In this document: positions 17,930 to 26,515 of the stretch, in pieces
How positions within the stretch are numbered: the stretch's first letter is position 1
Layout of the letters: each line of letters starts with the position of its first letter
Assembly (NCBI GenBank): GCA_964434385.1
Contig: CAYSUW010000005.1
Location: forward strand, 1-64,000
Origin: GCA-002700125 sp964434385
GTDB taxonomy: Bacteria > Chloroflexota > Dehalococcoidia > Lucifugimonadales > Lucifugimonadaceae
Length of the DNA stretch: 64,000 nt
Reading direction: 5' to 3'
Made by a program: the position numbers and the translations under genes
Notes under the pieces: model-generated
Databases searched by the model: none
Seen by the model: the letters and a program-made list of their open reading frames with translations, nothing else
Told to the model about the DNA's origin: nothing

Positions 17930-19291
17930 TTAGCTTGATATTATTCCTCTAGCTGCATCATTAAAGGTTGCAAAATTATCATTAACTACTAACCAAACAC
18001 TTCCAATGGGGCCATGGCGGTGTTTTGCAATAATAACTTCTGCCAAACCTTTGGGATATGGTTCAGTATTATTAGCTCTAATCCAATCCTCTTCGGTAGT
18101 AAATTTTTCTTCTCTATGAATAAAAGCTACTATATCGGAGTCCTGTTCAATACTTCCACTCTCTCTTAAATCAGACAATATTGGTCTATGTGATTGTCTT
18201 TGCTCTATAGATCTACTAAGTTGAGAAACCGCTAGTACAGGAACATGTAAATCTCGAGCCATTGCTTTCAATTCTCTAGAAATAGCACTTACTTCTTGAG
18301 CTCTATTATTATCTCGATTTCCACGACTTCCATAAATTAACTGCATATAGTCAACTACTATAAAATCTAGACCTCTTTCTTTTTGCAGCCTTCTTGCTTT
18401 AGATCTCATTTCTATTACAGTTTGAATTGGAGTGTCATCAATCCAAATTGGTAAATCAGATAGTCTTCCTACAGAGTCAACTATTATTGCATCTTGTTCT
18501 GTAGTTGTTAAACGTAGACGGAGTCTATGTGTATCAATTCTGGACTCTGAGGATAATAACCTTAATGCAATTTGTTCTCTTCCCATTTCTAAACTAAAAA
18601 TGGCAACTTTTTGATTGTTCCCAGCAGCATGTCTAGCTATATTTAATGCAAGGGTACTTTTTCCAATACTTGGTCTTGCTGCAAGAACTAACATATCTGA
18701 TCTTTGAAGTCCTCCAAGTAAATCATCTAAATCTCTAAATCCAGAAGGAATAGCTTTTTGAGTATCTTCTAATGAATCTTGAGGTAATATAAAAGTATCT
18801 AGTGATTCTCTTAAAGCAGTGAAATCTTGACTTTCATGAGTAGTTCTTAATCCAAATATTATTTCTTCAGCTTGTCCTAAAGCTTGAGTTAAATCAGGGT
18901 TATCGTTGTATCCAATCGAAGCTATTTCATTGGCTGCTCCTATTAAACGTCTCATAGTTGCAGTTCTTTGAACTATTTTCCCATAAAATTCTATGTGAAG
19001 ATGAGTAGGTACTTGGCTAACCATATAACTGAAGTAACCTCTTCCACCTTCAATTTCTTTTAGTAAATCTTCAGATTCTAGGAAATCTCCAAGTGTTTTT
19101 TCATCAATAGGTGTTCCTCTATCAAATAATGATAAACAAGCATTAAAACAAACACTGTTAGCTTTACTGTAAAAATCTTCGGGGTTCAAAAAACTAGTTA
19201 CTTTTGTTATAGAATCTCCATCTATGATTATTGAGCCAAGAACTGAAGTTTCAGCATCTAAATCATGAGGTGGTAATTTCTCTCCAAGCAT
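17930..19291 (-). CDS. dnaB: Replicative DNA helicase DnaB
   Basis: Hexameric fork helicase, 453 residues. The N-terminal domain begins PPHDLDAETSVLGSIIID; the RecA-like C-terminal domain has Walker A ARPSIGKST (205-213), the FSLEMG motif, a Walker B VVDYMQLI and the DLRESGSIEQDSD arginine-finger region. No intein or insertion. It follows rplI by 17 bp, an arrangement common in bacteria, and heads the replication cluster. Confidence 0.97.
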   Translation of the reverse strand: MLGEKLPPHDLDAETSVLGSIIIDGDSITKVTSFLNPEDFYSKANSVCFNACLSLFDRGTPIDEKTLGDFLESEDLLKEIEGGRGYFSYMVSQVPTHLHIEFYGKIVQRTATMRRLIGAANEIASIGYNDNPDLTQALGQAEEIIFGLRTTHESQDFTALRESLDTFILPQDSLEDTQKAIPSGFRDLDDLLGGLQRSDMLVLAARPSIGKSTLALNIARHAAGNNQKVAIFSLEMGREQIALRLLSSESRIDTHRLRLRLTTTEQDAIIVDSVGRLSDLPIWIDDTPIQTVIEMRSKARRLQKERGLDFIVVDYMQLIYGSRGNRDNNRAQEVSAISRELKAMARDLHVPVLAVSQLSRSIEQRQSHRPILSDLRESGSIEQDSDIVAFIHREEKFTTEEDWIRANNTEPYPKGLAEVIIAKHRHGPIGSVWLVVNDNFATFNDAARGIISS

Positions 19292-19308
19292 TTGTAATCC
19301 CTAATTTA

Positions 19309-19935
19309 CTAATTATTTTTTTCCTCTTTTTCGGTATTTTCTTTAGGGACACTTAGTTCTTCTTGATTTTCTTCTGTGGTTAATTCTGGTTCAGGCTGTT
19401 CAACTTCTGGAATATTACTTTCTTTACTTTCTGAAACTGGTTTTGATTCAGTATCAGTTATTTCGAATACTTCTTCTTCCAAATTTGTTCCATCACTTAC
19501 AACTTTTAATCCTAAATCTATATTAATTCCTTCATAAAGTTTTACTGGAATTTTATAATCTCCTGTCATTTTAATTGGATTAGGGAATCTTATGTTTCTC
19601 CGGTCTAATTTTATTCCAGTTTCTTCTTCTAGTTTATCTGCTACTAATGTGTTAGTTACAGAACCATAAAGTCTTCCAGTAGGTCCAGTCTGCACAGTAA
19701 TAGTGATGTTTTTTTCTTCAAGAGATTTAGCTTTTTCTTCCCATTGTTTTGATTCTATTAATCTTCTTTCTTGAGCTTCTTTTTGAAGTTTTGTTACTTG
19801 AACCATTGCAGATTTTGTAGCTAAAACTGCTAAGCCTTTGGGTATAAGATAATTTCTTGCAAATCCTGTTTTTACATCTTTTATATCTCCAGCCATTGCG
19901 GTAGGGAGTATGTCTTTTAAAAATATTACTTTCAT
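19309..19935 (-). CDS. rplI: Large ribosomal subunit protein bL9 with acidic C-terminal extension
   Basis: Ribosomal protein L9, which bridges the L1 stalk base. The N-terminal rRNA-binding domain (KVIFLKDI...GDIKDVKTGFARNYLIPKGLA) and the C-terminal domain are complete by about residue 150, the usual length of L9. A further ~58 residues rich in Glu, Ser, Pro and Thr follow, predicted disordered and strongly acidic. It heads the rplI-dnaB run. Confidence 0.95.
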   Translation of the reverse strand: MKVIFLKDILPTAMAGDIKDVKTGFARNYLIPKGLAVLATKSAMVQVTKLQKEAQERRLIESKQWEEKAKSLEEKNITITVQTGPTGRLYGSVTNTLVADKLEEETGIKLDRRNIRFPNPIKMTGDYKIPVKLYEGINIDLGLKVVSDGTNLEEEVFEITDTESKPVSESKESNIPEVEQPEPELTTEENQEELSVPKENTEKEEKNN

Positions 19936-20101
19936 CTTTTCCTTTTTATTTTTTCTTAATTTACATTAATTATGTAAAATTTTCATTTTTCAACACGGGT
20001 TATTTAAATTAAAGAAATATTTGTTTCTTAGGTTTATAATAATGAAAATGTTCATCAAGGCAAGAATTAGTATACCTTAAAAAGATTCCTAATTGTTGTA
20101 T

Positions 20102-20129
20102 TTGATATAAATTATTAATTTTATATTAA
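20102..20129 (+). promoter_or_regulatory. Candidate sigma-70 promoter for the acetyl-CoA synthetase gene
   Basis: TTGATA (20102-20107) and TATTAA (20124-20129) are separated by 16 bp and lie about 30 bp before the start codon, ahead of a strong AGGAGG ribosome-binding site (20152-20157). In such AT-rich DNA chance matches are frequent, so confidence is modest. Confidence 0.4.
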
Positions 20130-20161
20130 TATGATCAAAAGAATTTCTATCAGGAGGCGAA

Positions 20162-21913
20162 ATGGATTTTGAAGAAATCAAAAAACCAGATCAAAATCAA
20201 TTTACAGTTAAGTCTAATATTGAAGATTATGATAACTCTTATAATAATTCATCATGGGATGAAATCTATTCGGAATTAGATTGGTTACCTGGTGGAGGTT
20301 TAAACAAAGCATATGAATGTATTGATAGACATGTTAACAATGGGTTAGGTGAAAAAATTGCTATGCTTTGGGAGGGGAAAAATGGAGAAGAAGAAGTATA
20401 CACATTCAAACAATTGAAGGAATTAACAGATAAATTTGCTAATGTTCTGAGTTCTTTAGATATTAAATTAGGAGATAGAGTTTTTGTTTTTATGGATCGA
20501 CTTCCTGAATGTTATATAGCTGTTTTTGGAGGATTGAAGATTGGTGCTGTAATGGGACCTTTATTCTCTGCTTTTGGTCCTGATCCTGTAAAAGATAGAA
20601 TGGAAGATGCAGGTGCTAAGCTATTGGTTACTCAACCAGAATTAAGAGGAAAGATTTCTAGTATGTTGGATGAATTAGAAGATTTGGAAAACATTATTGT
20701 TGTGAATAAAGGTAATAGAGAAGATAACCCACTAAGAGATAATGATCTTTCTTATGAAGATTTAATGGAAAAAGCTTCTTCTGATTTTTCTATTGCTAAT
20801 ACTAGTCAATATGATTATTCAATAATGCATTATACTTCTGGTACCACTGGAAAACCTAAGGGAGCTGTTCATAGGCATCAAGCAATTGTTCAACAGTATG
20901 CAACAGGAAAATGGGCTTTAGATTTTCACGAAGAAGATATTTATTGGTGTACTGCTGATCCTGGATGGGTTACTGGTACTTCTTACGGGATGTTTGCACC
21001 TTGGAGTAATGGTATTACTCAGGTTATATACGAAGGGGGATTTAGTGCATCTAAGTGGTACGGTATTATTGAAAAATACAAAGTTTCAGTTTGGTATACT
21101 GCTCCCACAGCAATAAGAATGTTGATGAAAGCAGGAGAAGAACCTGTGAAACAAAATAATCTTGAAACATTACGATTTATAGGTAGCGTAGGAGAACCTT
21201 TGAATCCTGAAGCAGTAATTTGGGGTAACAAGAATTTTGATCAAGCAATTCATGATAATTGGTGGCAGACTGAAACAGGAGCAATAATGTGTGCAAATTA
21301 TGCATCAATGAATGTTAGGCCTGGATCAATGGGAAAACCGATTCCGGGAATTGAATTAGCAATTTTAGATAATGATTTTAACCCTTTACCTGCTAATCAA
21401 CCAGGGTTACTTGCTGTCAAACCTGGATGGCCTTCTCAATTCCATGCATATTGGAATAATAGTGAAAGATATAATTCTAGGTTTAAAAAAACATGGTATA
21501 TAACGGGTGACGAAGCATTAATGGATCAAGATGGATATTTTTGGTTTCAAGGTAGATCTGATGATGTTATAAACACTGCCGGTCATCTAGTTAGTCCGTT
21601 TGAGGTTGAAAGTGCATTAATTGAACATCCTGCAGTTGCAGAAGCAGGTGTGATTGGAATTCCAGATAAAATAGCTATGGAAGTTGTAAAAGCATTTGTT
21701 GCATTAAATTCAGGATTTGAATGGGATGATAAACTCAAGAGAGAGATAATGAGATTTACTAGAGAAAAACTTTCAGCTGGTGTAGCTCCTAGAGATATAA
21801 GCTATGTAGATTCTTTACCAAAAACTAGAAGTGGCAAAATTATGAGAAGATTGTTAAAGGCAAGAGAATTAGGTTTACCTGAAGGGGACACCTCTACATT
21901 AGAGGATGATTAA
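20162..21913 (+). CDS. acsA: Acetyl-CoA synthetase (AMP-forming), short AcsA type
   Basis: Activates acetate to acetyl-CoA through acetyl-AMP. The 583 residues fit the Bacillus AcsA-like class rather than the ~650-residue Acs. Motifs: YTSGTTGKPKGAVHRHQ (about 223-239), the acetate-pocket DNWWQTETG segment, ITGDEALMDQDGYFWFQGRS and the C-terminal catalytic lysine in PKTRSGKIMRRLL, which is the site of regulatory acylation in the family. It is a single gene with its own promoter candidate and ends two bases from the convergent amidohydrolase. Confidence 0.93.
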   Translation: MDFEEIKKPDQNQFTVKSNIEDYDNSYNNSSWDEIYSELDWLPGGGLNKAYECIDRHVNNGLGEKIAMLWEGKNGEEEVYTFKQLKELTDKFANVLSSLDIKLGDRVFVFMDRLPECYIAVFGGLKIGAVMGPLFSAFGPDPVKDRMEDAGAKLLVTQPELRGKISSMLDELEDLENIIVVNKGNREDNPLRDNDLSYEDLMEKASSDFSIANTSQYDYSIMHYTSGTTGKPKGAVHRHQAIVQQYATGKWALDFHEEDIYWCTADPGWVTGTSYGMFAPWSNGITQVIYEGGFSASKWYGIIEKYKVSVWYTAPTAIRMLMKAGEEPVKQNNLETLRFIGSVGEPLNPEAVIWGNKNFDQAIHDNWWQTETGAIMCANYASMNVRPGSMGKPIPGIELAILDNDFNPLPANQPGLLAVKPGWPSQFHAYWNNSERYNSRFKKTWYITGDEALMDQDGYFWFQGRSDDVINTAGHLVSPFEVESALIEHPAVAEAGVIGIPDKIAMEVVKAFVALNSGFEWDDKLKREIMRFTREKLSAGVAPRDISYVDSLPKTRSGKIMRRLLKARELGLPEGDTSTLEDD

Positions 21914-21915
21914 AA

Positions 21916-23169
21916 TCAATTCAGTATCCTGTGGTTTCTTTTCAGTAATTTTCCTTCCAAAATAACATCTGAAGGATTAATTGTCAGATTTCGAATATTA
22001 TCGATAGGATTTTTTTCAAATGTTATAAAATCAGCTGATTTATTGGGTGAGATAGATCCTGTGATGTTATCAATTCTAAGACATTCTGCGTTTATGAGAG
22101 TCATAGTTTTTATTGCTTTCCAAGAATCATTTCCAAGAAATTCTACCATTGCCCATGCACTTGCAGCAGATTTTTCAAATGTTGCGTAAGCCATTCCCAT
22201 ATCTAATCCACCAGTAAGTTTTACTCCTTGACTTTCCATTTTTGTAAATTGTTCAATCATATCTTGAGTTGTAATAGGTGATTTTGCTACAGACCAATTA
22301 GGTTTCCTCATTGGTAATCCTTTTTTTTCAGCTTCCATTCTTAATAATTCTGCTCCAATTGTTGGTTCAACAAATAATTGTTTTTCAGCAATTTTTGAAA
22401 AAGTTTCAATTGAATATCCGTCATATTTGTTAGAAGGGTTTTTACTTAAAAATCTGCTGTGTATAAGATTATGAACTCCTGCATCAATACAAAATTTAGT
22501 AGACTTGGCTGATAGAGTATGAGCAGTTAAATAAACTCCCAGTCTTTCACATTCTTTTCTAGCTGCCTCTATTGTTTCAAAGTCATATTGAGGTTCTCTA
22601 GGGTTAGAAGTTGGAGTAAAATTTCCACCAGATGCCATTATTTTTATATGATCTGCGCCCAATTTAATTTGATTTCTGATAGCTTTGATAACTGAATCTT
22701 GATTATCACATTCTGTCCCAAAGAAATGACAATGACCTGAAGTGATAGTTATTGGTGTTCCTGCAATCAATAATTTCGGAGATGTGAAAATATTTGACTT
22801 CACTGCATCTCTTATTGGGAAAGCAATGTCATTTCTTGAGCCTATATCCCTTAATGTTGTTACTCCAGAATAAATTGCTTTTTTTAAATTTTCAGATGCT
22901 CTCAGAAGTAGTTGTTCTTTAGTTTCACTTAATAAAATGTCTAGAGCATCGTGAGTTGCACTGCAATGCATATGAGCATGAGTTTCAATTAACCCTGGAA
23001 TAAGGTAAACATCTCCCAGATCGTGAATTTTGAATTCAGTTTTTTCTGGTAATTTACTAGTAGGTGTCACATCAATAATAGAACCATTTTCTACAATTAT
23101 TGAGTGGTCAATTAGCCACTTGTCGAATTTTTCACTGCAAATATATTTTGATTTATATATAGATTTCAT
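21916..23169 (-). CDS. Metal-dependent amidohydrolase (imidazolonepropionase/prolidase-like superfamily)
   Basis: A 417-residue TIM-barrel hydrolase of the COG1228-type group. The metal ligands are visible: H64-A-H66 in GLIETHAHMH, the probable carbamylated Lys in GADHIKIMASGG, His in YLTAHTLSA and VHNLIHS, and the catalytic Asp in LTGGLDMGMAY. These enzymes cleave cyclic amides or dipeptides; the substrate is not deducible here. It stands between acsA and a divergent SelA-like operon. Confidence 0.85.
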   Translation of the reverse strand: MKSIYKSKYICSEKFDKWLIDHSIIVENGSIIDVTPTSKLPEKTEFKIHDLGDVYLIPGLIETHAHMHCSATHDALDILLSETKEQLLLRASENLKKAIYSGVTTLRDIGSRNDIAFPIRDAVKSNIFTSPKLLIAGTPITITSGHCHFFGTECDNQDSVIKAIRNQIKLGADHIKIMASGGNFTPTSNPREPQYDFETIEAARKECERLGVYLTAHTLSAKSTKFCIDAGVHNLIHSRFLSKNPSNKYDGYSIETFSKIAEKQLFVEPTIGAELLRMEAEKKGLPMRKPNWSVAKSPITTQDMIEQFTKMESQGVKLTGGLDMGMAYATFEKSAASAWAMVEFLGNDSWKAIKTMTLINAECLRIDNITGSISPNKSADFITFEKNPIDNIRNLTINPSDVILEGKLLKRNHRILN

Positions 23170-23267
23170 TTTCTTGATAAGATTTCATTTCAAATATGAT
23201 AACCTTTTTATTTATAATTAAAAACCAATTATTTAATATAACACTTTGTAATTTTTTGGAGAATTAA

Positions 23268-24434
23268 ATGTCAGATAATAAAGCAACTGCTATATATTCA
23301 GAGTTGGGGATAAGCCCAATTATCAACGCAATTGGTAGTGTCACTTTACTAGGAGGTTCTACTCCACCTCAATCTGTATTGGATGCTATGGATGATGCTA
23401 ATAGTACATATGTTCCTTTAGAAGAACTTGAAAAAAAAGCTGGAAGTTATATTGCTGATATGGTGGGAGCAAAAGCAGTTTATATTACTTCAGGTGCTGG
23501 TTCTGCTTTAACACTTGCTACTGCAGCTTTGATGGCAGGAGATAATGATGATCTCATAACAAAATTACCTGACACATCAGGAATGAAGGATGAAATATTG
23601 ATTCAAGCTAGACAACGTTATCATTATGAAAGATGTTTAACATTAGCTGGCGCAAAACTTGTTGAATTTGGTAATAAAAATGGTACTAATAGAGATGATT
23701 TAGAGTCCTCAATCACTGAAAAAACTGTGGCTGTACATTATGTTGCTAATGAGACTTTTACAGATCCAAATGTATTATCCTTAGAAGAAACAATTGATAT
23801 TGCGAAATCAAAAAATGTTCCTGTTATGGTTGATGCTGCCGGCCAAGTATATCCTATAGAGAACATTGGTAAATATGTAAACATGGGTGCTGAATTTTCA
23901 GCAATGGCTGCTAAATATATTGGGGCTCCTCACTCTACTGGTTTTGCTATTGGCACAGAAGAAATGATAAGAAAAATTTCTTTACATAGTTTTATAGCAT
24001 ATGAAATGAGAAGAATAAGAGGTGTAGGTAGGCCTCAAAAAATTGATAGACAAGAAATAATTGGTGCTGTAGCTGCAGTAAAACTTTGGACTTCTATTAA
24101 TCATGAAGACCGATTATCGAAAGCTTATAAAATTAGCGAAACAATTGCATCTTATTTGAAAAATATTCAAGGAATTAAAGTTCAAGTAAAAGAAAACTCA
24201 ATAGGTCATGATCCTTTTGGGGTAACAATAGAATTGGAAGATGATAACAAATCTTTATTAGATGTAGTAGAAAACTTAAAGAATGGAAAACCAAGTATCT
24301 GGCTAAGATGTAATTCAAATATGGATGGTGTTTTAGATGATTCTAAGCTTGCTGTTTCTCCTTTTGGTTTACAGGATGGAGAAGAAGAAATTGTTGGTGC
24401 AAGGTTGGCTGAAGAATTAAAGAATTTAAATTAA
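23268..24434 (+). CDS. SelA-like PLP-dependent enzyme (aminotransferase class V fold)
   Basis: A pyridoxal-phosphate enzyme of the SelA/DgaE group, 388 residues. It opens with the typical LGISPIINAIGSVTLLGGS, has the cofactor-holding Asp in VPVMVDAAGQVYP (about residue 188) and the Schiff-base Lys216 in MAAKYIGAP. True selenocysteine synthase is unlikely: the protein is shorter, and no SelB or tRNA-Sec is nearby. DgaE-type relatives eliminate ammonia from amino sugar acids. It is followed after 3 bp by a DUF1932 dehydrogenase, suggesting a two-step catabolic route for an unknown amino or hydroxy acid. Confidence 0.8.
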   Translation: MSDNKATAIYSELGISPIINAIGSVTLLGGSTPPQSVLDAMDDANSTYVPLEELEKKAGSYIADMVGAKAVYITSGAGSALTLATAALMAGDNDDLITKLPDTSGMKDEILIQARQRYHYERCLTLAGAKLVEFGNKNGTNRDDLESSITEKTVAVHYVANETFTDPNVLSLEETIDIAKSKNVPVMVDAAGQVYPIENIGKYVNMGAEFSAMAAKYIGAPHSTGFAIGTEEMIRKISLHSFIAYEMRRIRGVGRPQKIDRQEIIGAVAAVKLWTSINHEDRLSKAYKISETIASYLKNIQGIKVQVKENSIGHDPFGVTIELEDDNKSLLDVVENLKNGKPSIWLRCNSNMDGVLDDSKLAVSPFGLQDGEEEIVGARLAEELKNLN

Positions 24435-24437
24435 CTT

Positions 24438-25331
24438 ATGAAAATTGGATTAATGAGCCCAGGTGATATGGGTGCGTCTGTAGCTAATTTTTTCGTTAAA
24501 GCAGGCTTTCAGGTTTATTCAAATTTATCGAATAGGTCTGGTTTATCTAAAACTAGAGCAAAAAATGCAGGAATTGTTGATCTGGAATCTTTAGAATCTA
24601 TTGTTAATGAAGTAGATTTATTTTTTTCAATTATTCCTCCAGACAAATCAGTTATTCTTGCTAAAAAAATAGGTGATATTGCATTAAGAAATAAGTTGAA
24701 TTTTGTTTATTTCGACATGAATGCAATCTCTCCAAAAACTTCCTTGAAAATCGACAAAATTTTTAAAGATTTAGAAGTTTCTTATGTAGACGGGAGTATT
24801 ATTGGAGGGCCACCTCAGAGAAATTTATTTCCTAGATTTTATGTTTCTGGTAACAATGCTAATAAAATTAGCCCTCTAGACGGATCTGGGATTGAAGTTA
24901 GAGTGTTAAGTGATCAAATAGGGGATGCTTCTGCTTTAAAAATGTCTTACGCTTCTATCACTAAAGGTACCACAGCATTATATGCAGCAGCTTTAATAGT
25001 AGCTAAAAAAACAGGAGTATATGAACATTTCATAAAAGAATTGTCTGAAAGTCAGAAAAATGTTTTAAATAATATGAAAAATTCTTTTCCTAATGTCAAA
25101 TCAAAAGCATATAGATGGATTGGTGAAATGTTGGAAATTTCTGATACTTTTAGTGATAGTTCTATTTCAGGTAATTTTCACAAGGGATCTGCAGATACTT
25201 TTGATATAATTTCCAAAGAATTTGAAAGAACTAAACTAGACAATTTTAATGAGAAGGATGAAATGAGGAAGTTGTCAATCTTAATTGATAAATGGTTGTT
25301 TGAAGCTGAAAATAGAAGTAATGATAATTAA
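24438..25331 (+). CDS. NAD(P)-dependent dehydrogenase with DUF1932 C-terminal domain
   Basis: A 297-residue member of the beta-hydroxyacid dehydrogenase/6PGDH-like superfamily. The N-terminal Rossmann motif is MKIGLMSPGDMGASVA (the usual GxGxMG has Ser-Pro-Gly in place), and the C-terminal half begins with LKMSYASITKGTTALYAAAL, characteristic of DUF1932. It is probably co-transcribed with the SelA-like enzyme. The stop overlaps the convergent mrp end by 4 bp. Substrate unknown. Confidence 0.8.
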   Translation: MKIGLMSPGDMGASVANFFVKAGFQVYSNLSNRSGLSKTRAKNAGIVDLESLESIVNEVDLFFSIIPPDKSVILAKKIGDIALRNKLNFVYFDMNAISPKTSLKIDKIFKDLEVSYVDGSIIGGPPQRNLFPRFYVSGNNANKISPLDGSGIEVRVLSDQIGDASALKMSYASITKGTTALYAAALIVAKKTGVYEHFIKELSESQKNVLNNMKNSFPNVKSKAYRWIGEMLEISDTFSDSSISGNFHKGSADTFDIISKEFERTKLDNFNEKDEMRKLSILIDKWLFEAENRSNDN

Positions 25332-26137
25332 TTGGTTAGCTCTTTAGATAGTTCTTCAATGATTTTATTGTATTCTTCTTTTACAGTTGTATTTGTTAAA
25401 ACTGTTGGTTTGTTTCCTTTTCCATAATCTCCATTTAAAGATAAAGTTCCCATCATTGGTATGTTGAATTTCTCTGATATTTCTTTTCCCGCTCCAGAAC
25501 CAAAAATAGTGCCAGAAAAATTCTCTATAATTCCTAAAACTTTTTGATTTAATTTTTTAATCATATTTATTGATCTTATTGCATCAAGTTTTGAAATGTC
25601 TTGAGGTGCAGTTACTATAACAAAACCATCAAGATTTAAAGTTTGTAGGACTGTTAAAGGCCCATCTGATGTACCTGGAGGTAAATCAACTATTAAATAA
25701 TCTAGTTCACCCCATTCTGTCATTAATACTAACTGGTTAATAGCGTTAGTAATCATTGGTCCTCTCCAAATAGTAGCCTCTTCTTCATTTTCATGGAAAA
25801 AAGCCATTGACATTACTTTTACATCGAATCTGGAAGATGGAATAAAAACACCTTCTTTAGGTGAACTAGGGGGAGAATTATGATGGAGGATATTTGTTAC
25901 ATTAGGACAATCTATATCAACGTCAAAAATAGCAACTTTATATCCTTTGCTTGCTAAACTTACTGCTAGGTTTACAGATACAGTGGTTTTTCCTACTCCA
26001 CCTTTACCACTATATACTCCAATTTTATGTTTTATATTAGATAAAGATTCATCTATTTGTTTTCTTTTTTGGAAAGCTGCTCTTATTTGATTTAGTTTTG
26101 CTTCTTCTTGGGGAGAGCGTTGCTTTTCAGAAGTCAT
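25328..26137 (-). CDS. Mrp/ApbC-family P-loop ATPase lacking the CxxC motif
   Basis: ParA-like ATPase of the Mrp/NBP35 group, normally a carrier that assembles Fe-S clusters. The 269 residues show the deviant Walker A GKGGVGKT (44-51), FDVDIDCPNV and the DLPPGTSDGPLT motif. In typical Mrp the segment after VENMS contains CPxC that binds a bridging cluster; here the corresponding text is GIIENFSGTIFGSGAGKEIS with no cysteine. The DUF59 domain that is often fused to Mrp is a separate gene just upstream. Confidence 0.85.
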   Translation of the reverse strand: MTSEKQRSPQEEAKLNQIRAAFQKRKQIDESLSNIKHKIGVYSGKGGVGKTTVSVNLAVSLASKGYKVAIFDVDIDCPNVTNILHHNSPPSSPKEGVFIPSSRFDVKVMSMAFFHENEEEATIWRGPMITNAINQLVLMTEWGELDYLIVDLPPGTSDGPLTVLQTLNLDGFVIVTAPQDISKLDAIRSINMIKKLNQKVLGIIENFSGTIFGSGAGKEISEKFNIPMMGTLSLNGDYGKGNKPTVLTNTTVKEEYNKIIEELSKELTN

Positions 26138-26146
26138 AAGTAAAAA

Positions 26147-26455
26147 CTAATCTATTCCTAATAATTTTTTCCCGTCATCAGTAATTCTATCTGGGCTCCA
26201 AGGTGGATCAAATACTAATTCTACTTTGACATCCTCTACACCATCTATTTCTGAAATAGCCCACTCAGCTTGCTGTGCTATATAAGGCCCCATTCCGCAC
26301 CCTGCAGCAGTTAAAGTCATATTTACTGCAACGTCACCATCATCTAAATCTACATCATAAATCAGTCCCAAATCTACTACATTCACAGGTATTTCTGGAT
26401 CGTAAACTTCTTTTAATGCATCTATAACTTTTTCTTTTGTTAATGTGTCAGTCAT
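26147..26455 (-). CDS. DUF59 (MIP18/SufT-like) metal-sulfur cluster assembly factor
   Basis: A 102-residue protein matching the PaaD/SufT family: ALKEVYDPEIPVNVVDLGLI near residues 13-32, MTLTAAGCGMGPYI with the conserved Cys, and VFDPPWSPDRITDDG near the end. Members help mature Fe-S proteins. It lies 9 bp upstream of the Mrp-type ATPase, with which it likely works. Confidence 0.92.
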   Translation of the reverse strand: MTDTLTKEKVIDALKEVYDPEIPVNVVDLGLIYDVDLDDGDVAVNMTLTAAGCGMGPYIAQQAEWAISEIDGVEDVKVELVFDPPWSPDRITDDGKKLLGID

Positions 26456-26515
26456 TTTTTCCTTTTTTAATTTTCAAGTTTAATTTTATGCTCTTGAAGT
26501 TTTCTGTCAACAATT

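Noticed and set aside
19960..19978. Inverted repeat TTTACAT/ATGTAAA upstream of rplI
   Set aside because: Only 7-bp arms in very AT-rich DNA; likely chance, no link to known L9 autoregulation.
23268..24434. Selenocysteine synthase SelA
   Set aside because: Only SelA-like: shorter than true SelA, with DgaE-like features, no selB or tRNA-Sec nearby, and a dehydrogenase partner instead.
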